A DNA stretch of 64,000 nucleotides from Coniferiporia sulphurascens (GCA_002794785.1 NBBA01000006.1:1488001-1552000), one strand, 5' to 3'. Counted from the stretch's first letter, positions 1-13,517 are shown. The notes: generated by a model not told the origin, from the letters alone. Made by a program: numbers and translations.

Positions 1-3000
1 ATCCTCACAGTAATCGGTTCTTTCCGCAACTCTTCTGGTCGGGCGCGCTGGGCATTCAAATCTGCAGTCGAAGATGCTGCTAACTGCGTGGACTTCATGG
101 TTGATGAACACATTAGAAGGTGCGAGGCGGCGCTTTTCGGTCTAATGAGCTTTATCGCCACCAAGTCCTGGGTAAAGTCCCTCCACTTCTAGCCCGAAGT
201 CACTTAATGCTCAATAAAGTACAGATATCTTTCTGGGTTCTCGAGGGTACGGATCGAAAAATTGTTCATGAGAAAAGGCCACTACTTGGAAAGACCATTT
301 GGCAAACTTCGAATCAATTTGATATATGTTATCCTTCCCACCGTCGATGCTGCCCCCCTATAACATCACCGCAAACTTTACTTTGGGGCTGGCTATCCCA
401 CTCGCAGGCGTATTTGTGTCGAAAGGGGTACATCGAAAGGGGAATAATGATTCGCAGTATCCGCACACTGCGTTCTTCTCCATAAGGATACTCTTCCAGC
501 CTTCCGGACCCTCTAATTGTGACTGTAGGCCGCCTCATTTTTGGGAAAGTCGTGTAGGCGGACCAAGTACGCTCACTCGTATCTTGTAATGGCAAATTGC
601 GATCAATTTATGCGCGGGATCTATCATACTCGAGACGCCTGATCTAACCTATTTTTCCTATGCGCAATTACGGCATAAAGTCCCCATCTCGCCCTTGCTT
701 GCTTGTGACATGAAGGCTGTTATGCAGGAAAACGTTCTAGTGTGTCACGATTACTAACATGCTCATGACTTTTCTACTTATGGCATACTTGAGAGGCAGT
801 ACAGGGTACTGCTTCACAGGTACAGAATGAACGGCAAGTATTATTTTCGCGAGATGCCTGCGTAAACGGCGTACTTATTTCTATGTACTCTGTAAAGCAC
901 TTCTGTGCGGGGCCTTCGCTTCGTCTTTAATGGCTGTACTTCTCTAGCTATTCCCATTTTTAGCCCAACATGACACTTGTTTACTTCTACACGGAACCTG
1001 CTCCACCCCTTATCGTTCTTATGCTCTGACCAGCAATGAGCAGAATGGTTCGATGCATCTTTCCAACTCTGGACTCAACCACTTCGTTTCCCGCTGGAAA
1101 GCCCGACTAAATCGAAGTAAAGAATATCTCTCACGGTACCTCCACCCTTCCATAGGATCGAGCTGTTCGTACTATTGATAACTCGTCTTTGACTGCAACT
1201 TGATTCCCCATCGAGAACGACTTCATTTCCTGTTGACAGTTAGGGGACAGACGCGGAGTATTTGCAGCCCCGAAAGACGCGCCGTCAGAACCAGCGAACC
1301 CGCTAAAACAAATCGATTCAAGCCAGTCTAATCGGTACTGGCTATGGACGGAATTCTGTTCGTAGATTCCGGTTGCAGTTAATACAAAGGGATCTATTCT
1401 GTAAACATAGACGTGCCTCGACTGGCCTTCTCGCTGCTTATCGTGGCGCAGGCGCCGTAATACCGTTGAATGCTTACTTCTATATTTCCGTTCGGGCTTG
1501 CTCAAACTGCGACACACTCAGGACCAGGTTCCCAGACGATGCAGAATAGCGGAGCTTAAGGGTGTCAGCGAAGCTCCTGAATATGGGTATTTTGGGAATA
1601 TGTTGACAGAATCTACCGCGTCGGCTAAGAATTCGATGTCAATAGGATTACCAAACATAGAGTGTATCCATTCGCATATTACGCTGGAGGGTGGGGGGAA
1701 TAAAAATGCATGACCCGCGCTGAGTGTAAAAGGAAAGGTGTCGATAAACTGTATCTTGAGACGCTTTAATACAACCGCACACTACGCACGAGTCAATGAG
1801 CCTGCGCCGGTGACATTACTCGGTTCTGGCCTTTTCTCGGGCCACATGTCCTCCTAATAAGAGCTGAAGGAACCGACCTAACACGGGCTTGCGTGTATAG
1901 ACCGCACTAACCAACGACTTACTGGGGTTGACATATATGTCAAGTAAGACATACTTTCAAGACAAATCCTCACTTTATATCGAGGAGATATTTATATGAC
2001 GGAAGCAGTTCGGCACAAGGATTGGCGCCTGACACGCGTTTCAGTCACATGACCACCGTGCCCAAGACTCGGAGCTCGAGAGTTCCGGAACTTCTGGTCG
2101 GTCGTAATCAGTACTATAATTGAGTGGGGGATGGCTTTTTTTTAAGGCTGGCTTGAGGAATGAGAGTATGTTCTCACGGGAGGGGGGGGACACACAGCAT
2201 CAAGCTACCGCTGACTAGCTGACTTTTTGGTTTCCCCTAACCAGATAACTGGAGGGCTTCGCCCCCCAATAGTAAGTCTGACTGACGCTCGCAAAATATA
2301 AAAACGGGTTACACTTAAAATTCGGAGAAGGTCGAAGTTAACTGAAATACACAATAGGAAAAAAGGACCGTGATGGTGAACCTTGAACGCGTCGTCCGAT
2401 TCACGTTCGCTATGCGAAGCAGTTTGCGCAAAAAATTAATGTTGATAACAATGATAGTACACCTTGAAACCCGGCTACATAGTCAAGATAACACCCTGGT
2501 CCCGGAGAGCCGCCTAACCAAAACTCCTCGCTATTCGTAAGGACAAGCTTCGAGGCACAGACTTTCTTCTGGTCCCGGGAATGTAAGACCAGCTTCCCAT
2601 AATTGTATTTGCGCGCATGATTGTGAAGCCCAAGAAGTGCTCGATCCATGGGGCTACTACGTCCCGCCGGTCCTCCAATCCATAGGACAGTGCTTTCCGA
2701 GAGTTAGTGTGAGTCCCTGTAGCGTAAACTTTGAAAGATTATAGCGATTGATTGAATACTTAAAAAGCACGAGCTCCTGTCATGCGCGAAGTGGGACACG
2801 CAGGAGATATGCTCCATCCTATGTAAGATGCACGCTGTACTGAAATTTGTTGAAATGCGAGTTTATGGCCGAGTTCGACCGTTCGGAGACGATATTTTTT
2901 GTAGTATTTTGCTTCCTGTATGCGCGCTCAAGTTCTAGCATTTCTTTCCCTGTGACCGGGACAAAGTGGAAGTCGCGAACGGCGAGTCGGCAACCGGTTC

Positions 3001-4740
3001 CGCCTTGCTTACCTTAATGTCCAGAAGAGGTAGCATCGATCACTACATAAGCATCTCATGATTTGTAAGTCCCTCGGTAAGAGCTGCTTTGCCAACCACG
3101 ATCTTGTGCCAGCGAATGCTGCTCATTTGCGATGTCTAGGCCTCAGCACGCTGTATCATTCAAGGCCATATTGGAGTACTAGTCCTTACTATTCATGCCG
3201 GAAGCTTCGTGGGGCCTCCAAGTCTACTTGCTGTACGCGCCCACGTACGTTCCATGACTGTGCTGCCAGGAATCAGGATAGGGGGTGTAAGGATTTCTAC
3301 AAGTCTTCGAGAAATGAATCAGAGCATTTCCTTGCCATGAGAACAAAGTGCGGTTCATGGCACAAATTGTGTCATGGTGAAGCAGGGCTGGGCTTTAAAG
3401 GTGAGTCTGGTTGGTACTTCGCGAGAAGTGCGCGAAATCCTCACATCTATTGCTGTCAAGAAGAAATGACATCCTCTAAGTATGGACTGCGACTACCAAT
3501 ACACTCACCTACAGTCCTGTTCGAAGAGGCGTGAGCGAATTCGCTTTCCACGTTGTCTTCAAAAGTGGGGAGTTACCGGGACTTCGCGAAGTCAAAGAAC
3601 CTAGTACAGATAGCTTTTGCCGCAAGCATCTCATGAAACTGGTACAATACTCCTCATAGTGCAATGGAAAGGAAGTAGCAAGAACACACTATCTACGTTC
3701 AAGGCTTCAAATGACGGTGTTGCCCTTTGCAAATGAACGTCCGTACGCCAGCCAGGATCGAACCTCATTGAGCCTCATTCCTCAAGAACTTGAAAATTCA
3801 TTTTTGCAATGAACGACGCTTGCCTGATGCGCATGTATTCTATTTTTAAAGTGGGAAGGCGTTTCGCTACTGATGGTTAGTCGGTTATGAATGACAGGGT
3901 TCGCATACACTGACGGGGGCCGCTTCCTGTTCCTTCGCCGCAGGCGACGGGCTTTCGGGTTACATGTATGCTATTCTCATCACGAAGATCTCATGCGAGT
4001 CTTATGTGAAGCGGGCCAGTGTCCGCTACTTCGATTAGAATAGGTTCTCTCATGCCACATTTTGGATTCTTTTGTCTCACACCTAGGTCATCGATTTGAG
4101 AGCAGAGCGCTAGCTTCCGTCGTAATCACCGTTTGCATCGTTTACTGACTGCCACACACACAGCCACTTTACCAAAAACAGTCCCTTATACAGTCAGATC
4201 GGATCAGGGCCATCGGACGGCTTGTTGGGATGCTCCCACTTACGTAAGCTTGTTTCTGATGCACTCATTCTCAGTGGACGAAAAACGGCAGCACAGTGAA
4301 TAACTAATTTCCTCGAAAATTCTCCCGAAGGCTTTGAACGGACAAGCGTGCTAGCTACCGAGCTGACTGATACGTGTTCTATTCAGTCCGGCCGTCGATC
4401 CGCTGAAGACACTCGGCTTGCTCAAAGGAGTCGAGGCAAAGAAGTCTACTCGAGTCTCGTATGAGCACATGATGATATTTCAGGTGTAACTTATGTCTGA
4501 CGCATTTTAACTGCAATCGCTCAGAGCCGTGCGCGTGGTGCAGTAAGAGCACAGTAAGAAGGAAAAAAGAGTATAAACGTTTCTTGGAGGATTACCGACG
4601 TTCTGGCAAGTTCATCCCACCTAATTAATGAGGGACGACGCCTCTAGGCTGGTTCATGTCACTGACTTTGCTGAACTTGATTATTTTCTCGCCGAACCTG
4701 TCCATTACCGGAAGCTTCGTAAATCAGATTATGGTTAGAG
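1..4740. other. Gene-poor region
   Basis: I see no supportable gene here. The longest open frames (about 3058-3534 plus and 1131-1517 minus) have no recognisable domain, no signal peptide and no splice pattern joining them to other frames, and look like chance frames. Small hairpins and homopolymer runs occur (around 2140-2260) but no transposon ends or tRNA-like arms were found. Confidence 0.5.
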
Positions 4741-5230
4741 GTCTTTGTTCCCTTGGCAGTCGCTTCTGTTCTAAATGCTATGCTATACTGCGGAGTGGGT
4801 TATGAAGGCGATGATGCGCGGCGCCCGAAAGACTGTGGAGCACTCACTTTCTCATGAAACGGGGGGCGAGACCAACTCGGAACTCCTTCGTGCTGCCTGC
4901 TGCGGTGGAATGTACATGTATTTCCCGCTCAACCGCTGAGGCTTTACAGGATACTGATTGCTGACGGACTGCCACCTTGGACTGGTCGACTTACTAAATT
5001 GGCGAGGTGGCTTTGAGGATACGCCCCGTCAGGCGGGGCACGGCTATTCTTTACAGTTAGAACTCATAACCACATTTCCCCAGCCTTCGGCAAAGTCCCC
5101 GCTTCACTTTGGCGTGAATTCTCAGACACAAGTGAGCGGAACACCCCGCATTGCCTCGCCTAAAAAGGATCTTCAGCTAAATCACGAGTCTGAAACGGGG
5201 CCCTCAATTGAGAAACAGTAAGTTTCATAC
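4740..5230 (+). repeat. Duplicated upstream block, copy 1
   Basis: This stretch upstream of the first Ser/Thr-repeat gene is clearly related to 8540-9025 upstream of the second. Shared landmarks include CTTGGCAGTCGCTTCTG near 4753 and 8550, CTGCGGA a little further on, and GTAAGTTTCATA near 5218 and 8981. The copies have diverged by many substitutions and small indels. This shows that the whole gene with its promoter was duplicated, not only the coding part. Confidence 0.75.
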
Positions 5231-5325
5231 TTGTGGTTCTCATTTTGACCGCAGTCGCGTTCTCACACGATGAATTTTGTTTAGTCAAAGAAAAACCCGA
5301 AACGACGGACGGCTCCGGGGACGAG

Positions 5326-5332
5326 TATAAAA
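5326..5332 (+). promoter_or_regulatory. TATA box of first Ser/Thr-repeat gene
   Basis: TATAAAA in a GC-rich setting, about 100 bp upstream of the ATG at 5433, which leaves a normal length for a fungal 5' leader. No other strong TATA lies between it and the ATG. Confidence 0.6.
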
Positions 5333-5432
5333 CCCCCCCTCACTCACTTGAGGACTTCATAGTCCTTGGATCCCCGTGCTTCAAGCTCTTTTATATCACC
5401 TTAACTCAACAACTCAAAAGGAATCCTTCGTC

Positions 5433-6289
5433 ATGCTTTTCAAACAACTCATTCTTTTGGCTGTCATTAATGCCGCTGCTGCCGTCCCAGTAAGCAATCC
5501 TCACGGTGATTGTACCAAGCTTTCTGACATTCGTGTTCGCAGGCACCTCAGCTGTCAACTACGTTAACGGGCACTGTCTCGGAAGCCGGAACGTCCACCT
5601 TGAGCACCATCTCAGAGGTTTTGCCTACAGACTCCGTCACTTCGGCGTTTACATCCATCTCAGCGTCCTCGTCGTCGATCACCTCCGCGTTCACATCTAT
5701 TACGGAGTCGTCTACGCCGACCACTGTGATTTCTTCATTCACGTCCATTTCTGAATCGGCGTCGTCTGGTGGAGTGACTTCCGCGTTCACATCATTCTCT
5801 GAATTCCCCACGTCGGAACCAATCCCCACTTCTTTCTTCACCGGTTCGCACTCGAAATACCCGCACCATCATGAAAGTGTTCGAACTGTCACTATAACGG
5901 AGACAGTGGGCTGTGGTTTTAGCACTTCTGCAACATTTGTTACCTCTGGTGTTGCGTCGTCGTTTACCTCATCCTTTGGAACGGCCCCGACGACGGTCTC
6001 GGATGCTTCGCCTAGCTTCGGCTCTATTACAGCGACAGAATCCGCTTCTTCGGTTTCTGGCTCCGTTCTGAGCGCTTCCACGTTCTCCGTTGAGCCGTCG
6101 ACCGTCTCTTTCACGGCGTCCGCTTCCTCCTTTGCAACGTCCGCTCCCTCGTTCACGGCGTCCGTTTCCTCATTCACGGCATCCGCATCCTCATTTGCGT
6201 CGTCGACTCTTCTGTCCACAACGGAGGTCGCCTCTTCGGGAAGCATTCTATCGACCGCGTCTGCGGTTCCGGCCTCCTCATCAGCTTAG
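5433..6289 (+). CDS. Secreted Ser/Thr-rich repeat protein (copy 1)
   Basis: Two exons, 5433-5489 and 5543-6289, are joined across a 53-nt intron (GTAAGC..CGCAG), giving 267 aa. Exon 1 is almost exactly the signal peptide (MLFKQLILLAVINAAAAVP) and exon 2 begins APQLS. The rest is extremely rich in Ser, Thr, Ala and Val. It carries degenerate repeats of about 13-16 residues of the type VTSAFTSISES, then shorter FTASASSFA-like repeats. It should be secreted and heavily O-mannosylated. There is no catalytic domain and no hydrophobic C-terminal tail for a GPI anchor. The gene at 9190 has the same intron position, the same 19-residue first exon and the same repeat style, so the two are tandem paralogs. 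The function is unknown; a cell-surface or matrix role is only inferred. Open frames on the opposite strand are shadows of the repeat composition. Confidence 0.8.
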
Positions 6290-8539
6290 GCTCTTTTTAC
6301 GATGTCACGGTTCTAATTCTTAATCAGTCGTTCGTGAACTGCACATTGGAATTGACATAGTAGCCTTATTTACTTATTTTTATACCCTCCCTTCTTCGAC
6401 ATTATTTTTCGTATGACGAAGTTTTGCCCTTGCCGGTGACGGACAAATCAGAGCCCGGACATTTTGCAGTAACGTATTTTATATTGTATGCCGATCTCCT
6501 AGGAATCGGGGCAATTGTCAGTGTGGAGCCTTGTCAATTCAGAGGTCTGTCTTTAAGTTGGACAAAAATGCAGGGAGGTGTCCCCTTGAATTTTGGTGAG
6601 AGTAGGACGTAGGAGTTAGCTTTCGTGGCGCAAGGTTGGCCCAAATATAGATGTGTGACTTAGGCTCAGTGGGCCGCAATTGTTCCTTGTATACAGTAGT
6701 AGTAGTACGTATGTAAGATTCTTGCTGTCCAGTCATTAATGTATTACCAAAGGTAGGATAAATGGGGAAACTGGAATTGTCTAGAAGGGAAGGGGGAAGT
6801 AGCGATGGGGCTTTTAAAACTCAGGCTGATCCGACGCGTTTAACATCCGACCTTCTTGAGGCTGCGTACCCGCCGACACACATTTCAGTGTGAACCGTTT
6901 ATTACTACTTGTTCACCCCACAAGCTCACACGGTCTTTCGTGATCTAATTTTCGGACTTTGTACATATTTCCGAGGGTGTCCGGAGACACAGACATAGCG
7001 ATTCGAAAAAATCTGACAAGCGCTTTCGATGATTTGAATGTTGAAACTGGAAGTTCGTCTTCGCTTTGGAAAAGATGACTCATTAATTACATAATTTCCA
7101 AATAATGATAGAGCCAGCTGCGCGCTGGTAGGGCTCGCTACCTTTCAAGTTCTTTGATTGAGTTTTCATATCATGGACTGAAGATGGGGTTTGACCATAA
7201 TGCCATGCAGTTCGAGCATCACATCAGCTCCTTGGGTGACTGGTTATATATATCCAGGCGGTCCTTCTTGTGTGTGAGCGAAGGAACGGTACGAATCGCT
7301 TCACATATGAGCTACACAGACGCTTCGTTCGCCTTCTTGTTGTCCTGATCTTTCAATACAATATGAAACAAAAACGGATGTACGCAACAGAGACGAGGAG
7401 ACAAGGAGGCATGCAAATGACACTGACTCGGACAAGAGCAAACTCTCAGTGGAAGGCAACATTAAAAACGGCACTGGTAATAATCACTGCAACCCCCCCC
7501 AAAGACAATCAGTTCCAGGGTAACACCAGCAATACCAATCACCTTCTGAGGGTTGTTGCTCAAGCTAGTAGTCGGATGCCCACTTTCATCGTGTCTTGCC
7601 GGGATGCCCCAGGCCACATGACTAATCCGGCTTATGTTCTGAAAAAATGTAACGTAAAAGCTGTGACTGAGCACACATAAAAAGGGCAAGCTTAGAACAA
7701 GCCGCGGCTCGGCATTACATAAAAAGAGATACCGCGGGGCCCGACAATCGGGGCGAAATCTTGAATTATTGACCCTACCTAAAAGTATCGGGAAAAAGTG
7801 TATCGTCTTACTAATCTGCGTCATTTTCATGCAACTATTTTTAATGTCTGTGCCGAGTCGTCCTATCGACTACTAACAAGTCCTTCCGATGACCCGAACA
7901 CAGGCGTCAGTATGTCCCGACCTGTTACGCAGAAAAAAAAACAGAGCTACTTCGAATCCCATTTTTAAAGAAGACGTTTCTAAATTACTTTCTCAAAGAG
8001 ACTCGTCAGGACTCATGAGCTAACAAGAATTATTATAGAATATGAATGTGCCCTCGCCGCGAAGGTGAAATTGCACGAGGCCGATCGGAGACCTTGTATG
8101 GGAACGCCGCGCCACTCACATTTGGATACTTCTATGGGTGAGCACTCTCCCGTGCGTCAATCGCGACCGAATGTCAAGGGACTGCGCTCATCTTACCCCT
8201 CGATTCTTGTGGACGTACAATATGTTATGGTAAGTAGACTACGGGAAACTTTTCCTGACGCTAGTCCCATGCTTTGTACTGGACTCTAGACCGGAGAACC
8301 TGACAGGCTGCTGCGGAACTCGTAGAAGGCCTTCGTTGTGCACATGGTATGACATTAGCACAATATATTATACAGGACATCCTTGATGGGATTGCCCACG
8401 CTCCGCCAAGTCGCCTGCTGGTCGTTGCATCTCGTACCTGAGGCCGGCTTTCGCCTGACTTTTGGCTTTGCACTGGAGTACCGCCTTGTCAAGTCCGTTC
8501 ATTGCCGAAAGCATTGAATTACAACAGGTCCGACAGAAC
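6290..8539. other. Spacer between the two Ser/Thr-repeat genes
   Basis: No supportable gene. Frames at 7270-7680 plus and 7462-7830 minus overlap each other, have no domain or signal peptide, and look like chance frames. The first few hundred bases should hold the 3' UTR of the upstream gene. Confidence 0.5.
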
Positions 8540-9025
8540 CCTCATTTCCTTGGCAGTCGCTTCTGCTCTTGATTGGTACTGCGGAATAGATCATGAAGAT
8601 GACGATGTGCAGTATTCGAAAAGGCTGTGACGTTCTCGATTCTCATGACGCGGGGAACAACGCCGAACTTATCTATACTGCCTGGTTTCAATGGAACCAA
8701 CATCTATAAAAAAAAAAAGCTGCTTATTACTAGAGGATCTGTCGCCTTAAGCCAACTTTACGGACTGTTTTAATGAGGGTAAATTATGACTGTCTTGCGA
8801 CGACGCTGCTGACAATTCTCTGTGTCTGTCTCAATCTTTAGCTTCAGGATATTTTATCATCTCAATCTCACCCTGACCTATAAAACCCCGGACAAAACTA
8901 GGGAACACCCTGCACAGCCTCGCCTAACAGACTCTTCGGTGAAAACACGGATTGGAAACGAGTTCCTGGACTGGGAAACTGTAAGTTTCATAGTGGTTAA
9001 TCTTTTTCAACCGCGGCCGTGTGCT
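8540..9025 (+). repeat. Duplicated upstream block, copy 2
   Basis: Diverged copy of 4740-5230, lying upstream of the second Ser/Thr-repeat gene about 3.8 kb away. Several blocks of 10-20 nt remain alignable in the same order. The copy also carries CTATAAAACCCC near 8879, resembling the TATA setting of copy 1 but at a different distance from the gene. Confidence 0.75.
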
Positions 9026-9095
9026 CACTCATCTAGGCTTCCATATAGTTGAAATTTTTGCCAATATAAATGACAAACTGAGCAGAGGGTAAGGC

Positions 9096-9102
9096 TATAA
9101 AG
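9096..9102 (+). promoter_or_regulatory. TATA box of second Ser/Thr-repeat gene
   Basis: TATAAAG lies 94 bp upstream of the ATG at 9190, closely matching the spacing of the TATA box in the first copy. Confidence 0.6.
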
Positions 9103-9189
9103 CTCCATCGTCTAGACGAAACATTCCATACAGTAGTCCTCTAAACCTCACGCCTTATCCACAGCACCCCGATTAAAAGAGTGTTTGTC

Positions 9190-10387
9190 ATGCTTTCGAA
9201 ATATTTCGTCTTTTTGGCTGCTATCAATGCCGCGGCCTCCATCCCAGTATGTTTCCCCCTTATAGCGAAAGCCAGGCGTATACTGACATTCATTACTGTA
9301 GGCCCCTCAGGTTTCGGAGTCTACGTCGCAAAGTGCATTCAGCTCGGTTTTCACATCCGTCCTGGAGTCTCCGTCGTTCAGTGCGGTTACTTCAGTATTC
9401 ACGACTGTCCTGGCGTCCTCTTCGCCGGGTGCCGCGAGCTCGTCATTTACGTCCATCCCGGAATTGGCGTCGTCCGGTGCAGTTACCTCCGTATTCACGT
9501 CTGTCCCGGAGTCCTCTCCGGGTCCTGCGGTCTTTTCGTTCACGGTCATCCCGGAGACATCTAGTGCAATTGCATCCACTTTTACTTCCGTCCAGGAGTC
9601 CCCTTCGTCGGACGCTATTACACCGTCGCTCACGACTATCACAGAATTAACGTCGCCCGGCTTAGTCACGTCCGTGTTTACATCTGTCCCTGAGTCCTCC
9701 TCTCCGGGGGCCGTCTCCTCGTCATTCACTTGCATCCCGGAATCGGCGACGTCCGGTGCAGTTACTTCTGTATTTACGTCCGCCACGGAGTCCTCTTCGC
9801 CTGGTGCTGTGACCTCGTCGTTCACGATTATCCCGGACTCCTCTTCGCCTAGTGCTGTGACCTCGTCCACGTTTATCCCAGAATCAGCAGCGTCCTTTTC
9901 AATCTATTCATCATTCACATCTGTTCCTGTGTCCTCTTCACCGGACGCTGTTTCCTCGTCATTTACGTCCATCCCGGAACCAGCGTCGTCTGGTGCGGTT
10001 ACCTCTGTATTCACATCCGTCCCGGAGTCCTCTTCGCCTGGTGCTGTGACCTCGTCTTTCACGTTTATTCCAGAGTCCCCTTTTCCTGGTGCTCTGACCT
10101 CGACCGTGTTTATCCTGGAATCAGCAGCGTCCTTTGCAATTTCCTCATCATTCACGTCCATCCCGGTGTCGTCTTCACCAGGTGCCGTTTCTTCATCATT
10201 CACGTTCATCCCAGAATCGGCGTCATGTGGTGCAGTTACCTCCGCGTTCACGTCTGTACCGGAGTCCTCTTCCCCGGGTGCTGTTACGTCGTCGTTCACA
10301 TTTATCCCGGAATCATCAACGTCCGGTGCAATCACCTCATCAATCACATCCATCCCACAGGTCATTTCCACCGTCTCTTCCTCTTAA
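9190..10387 (+). CDS. Secreted Ser/Thr-rich protein with 16-residue tandem repeats (copy 2)
   Basis: Exons 9190-9246 and 9302-10387 (55-nt intron, GTATGT..TGTAG) give 380 aa. Exon 1 encodes a signal peptide (MLSKYFVFLAAINAAASIP) and exon 2 starts APQVSES, matching copy 1 at 5433. From about residue 35 to the end the protein is roughly 20 tandem units of 15-16 residues, of the form AVTSVFTSVPESSSPG, so the DNA is a 48-bp minisatellite. A block of five units recurs as a higher-order repeat. There are almost no Cys or charged residues apart from the Glu of PES. It is predicted to be secreted and O-glycosylated, with no GPI tail. I do not recognise a named family. Repeat number is likely to vary between strains. 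Confidence 0.82.
9380..10370 (+). repeat. 48-bp coding minisatellite with higher-order structure
   Basis: The repeat lies wholly inside the second Ser/Thr gene. Units are 45-48 bp, keep the reading frame, and differ mostly by silent or conservative changes. A run of five consecutive units, ending in a 15-residue unit of the ESAASF type, appears twice in the second half of the gene, so the array grew by block duplication as well as unit duplication. Confidence 0.8.
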
Positions 10388-10911
10388 CCGAGGATTAGTT
10401 CTACTTCTTGATGTCTGGCGAGCAATCAATTACGATCCCCGCCCTTTTACCGTCTTGGGAGTTCACCCCGGTTATGAGCGTCGTATCTACCTAGTTTCCT
10501 GCCGTTACATATACATTCTTCAACCTTTTCATTCGTTCCATTATTTACCCCCAACTCCGATGTCGGCCTCCTATTGATCACGCTTATTTAGAAAACTGTG
10601 GTTGCATGAAGTTCGTCAGAATCAGTTCGACCATCAGGACTCTCGCTGTCAGTCCGTAACTATTTGTAGGACTAAATTTCCAGTTTACTTGTGACATGGA
10701 CAATCTTTTTCAATGTGATGGTTGAATCCCCAAAATCACAGTGACCTACTTGATTATTATGTATCTTTTAAGGGTGAAGTCTTCGGTACGAAGACATGTC
10801 ATGTTTTCTTCACACAAAACTCCGACTCTGTTGAGCCGATTTGGTTTCAGTATTTCGGGAGGCCCCGAGTGTTACTAAACACCTCGTAACGTATAACGCT
10901 CAAACTATCTT
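10388..10911. other. Intergenic spacer, converging 3' ends
   Basis: This lies between the stop of the plus-strand Ser/Thr gene and the stop of the minus-strand BUD32 gene. I see no gene. It should contain both 3' UTRs and poly(A) sites. Confidence 0.6.
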
Positions 10912-12095
<1,184 letters not shown>

Positions 12096-12328
12096 CCTTC
12101 GGGTTTCCGGAACGATTCGTGGATATCTCAAGTTTTGAAACCGGTAAAACAGGTTCTTTTCGCACAAGCAGTCAAATATGCTAAAGCGTCGGCAAGTGTT
12201 CGTACTGGAGAGAATGAGAAGACCACTGCAAAACTCGAAAAGTGTTTGAGAACTTTAAGGTTTGGCCACCTAGTCATCGATAATCGTGGGAATGTTGAGA
12301 CTTTTCACTCTTGATACTCACGACGACC
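12096..12328. promoter_or_regulatory. Shared divergent promoter of BUD32 and EMC8/9
   Basis: Only 233 bp separate the start codons of two divergent housekeeping genes, so both promoters and both 5' leaders must lie here. I see no clear TATA box, which fits a constitutive TATA-less bidirectional promoter. Confidence 0.55.
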
Positions 12329-13120
12329 ATGATCACCTACAACGTCTCCCAAAAAGCCTACGCTAAGGTCATTTTTCATGCCGCGAAGTATCCTCATAGA
12401 CAAGTGAACGGCGTTCTTCTCGGGAAAGGAGGCTCTGAAGCGATCGAAATCAGCGATGCAATCCCGCTACTGCATCATTGGACCAGCTTAAGTCCAAGCA
12501 TGGAGATCGGTCTGGATCTTGTGAGGCGGTCTGACTATAGTGCATTTACCAAGCTGTCCCTGATACGTAGAAATCTTATTTCTGGGAGGCAAGAAACTAT
12601 GCTCAGTCGAATAAGCTGGACATAGTCGGCTATTACCAAGCATCCGAGTATTCAGACGACACAGCACTCGCTCCAGTAGGCGAAAAAGTGGCCGAGACCA
12701 TCAAAACGTCATTCTCGCAAGCCGTCGCTTTCGTAGTGAGTAAAGGTGGTAAATTTTCACAGACATTGTCATCTAATATGACAAGGTCGATGGCTCAAAA
12801 CTGGCTGCCGGAGAACCAGCCCTCGTTGTGAGCAGACCCTCGACTTCATGACTGGCCTTCTAAATCATTAACATGTTAATCTTAAGCCCTATTTCCCTCA
12901 GGGAACCTCCTCGACGTGGCGACCTGCGCCTCAAGTTGCAGACGCCTCGCCGTTTTCTGCAGCGTCGAACTTCAAGCTGACACCACCCTCCGCCGCTGCT
13001 CGTGTACTCGAGCTTATCCGCGACTCCAAGATGCACCAGAAGCTCGGGGACTTTGATGATCATCTGGAGGATGTGTCCATAGACTGGCTGCGGAACAGCG
13101 ATTGTAATGTCGATACATAG
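12329..13120 (+). CDS. EMC8: ER membrane protein complex subunit 8/9
   Basis: Subunit on the cytosolic face of the ER membrane complex, which inserts and stabilises multi-pass and tail-anchored membrane proteins. Exons 12329-12528, 12594-12735, 12786-12827 and 12902-13120 give 200 aa. The protein is an inactive MPN-like fold. It starts MITYNVSQKAYAKVIFHAAK, has HRQVNGVLLG, then PLLHHWTSLSPSMEIGLD, then LDIVGYYQASE (the conserved GYYQA motif) and ends with a FDDHLEDVSIDWLRN tail typical of the family. The 3' boundary of the first intron is the least certain: the choice giving LVRRNYAQSN keeps the frame. The ATG at 12329 is preferred over an upstream TTG-initiated extension because it begins exactly at the family N-terminus. 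Confidence 0.9.
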
Positions 13121-13517
13121 GTAAATATCGAAAAAGCGCTATTTGAAGTCTTAATCGATCTCGCGGATTTTGGGCTTCCGGTATCATTTACGCGTCATGC
13201 TGCTTTGGCTACCTTCCTCACTTGTTGGGCACAAGCATGTATGACTGTGCTCGTTCCTGACTTCCATCAGACTAGTGTGGGCATGCAAGCATATGCTTAC
13301 TTGTCGGTATCGCGCTTTCTTAGTGGCTTCTAGCTATGTGTTGGCATGCTAAGATGGCTTCTACCGAAGACAATCCGTAACTTTGTCAACCGGGCCGCTA
13401 GCAAGGTATACGAGTAATCGAGTAATCGTTAAGAGGTCGATACACAAATCCTTGTTCCCTCAAGGCCCCAGAAGCTTGAGTTCTCGCAAATCAACACTAC
13501 TCTAAGGCCGTTGAAAC
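13121..13517. other. Intergenic spacer
   Basis: Holds the 3' end of EMC8/9 and the promoter of the next gene. A repeated CATGC-type motif (TGGCATGC and similar) occurs around 13200-13350. No gene seen. Confidence 0.5.

Noticed and set aside
3058..3534. 158-residue Cys-rich frame in the gene-poor left end
   Set aside because: Cysteines are irregularly spaced, there is no signal peptide, and the base composition matches flanking noncoding DNA. No homology recognised.
3740..3770. GGTTCGATCC-like T-arm on the minus strand (possible tRNA)
   Set aside because: The flanking bases do not form a T-stem and no acceptor or anticodon stem could be placed.
9307..10371. Long acidic frames on the minus strand opposite the Ser/Thr-repeat genes
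   Set aside because: They are the reverse complement of the 48-bp repeat and carry the same period; the plus strand has the signal peptide, intron and TATA box.
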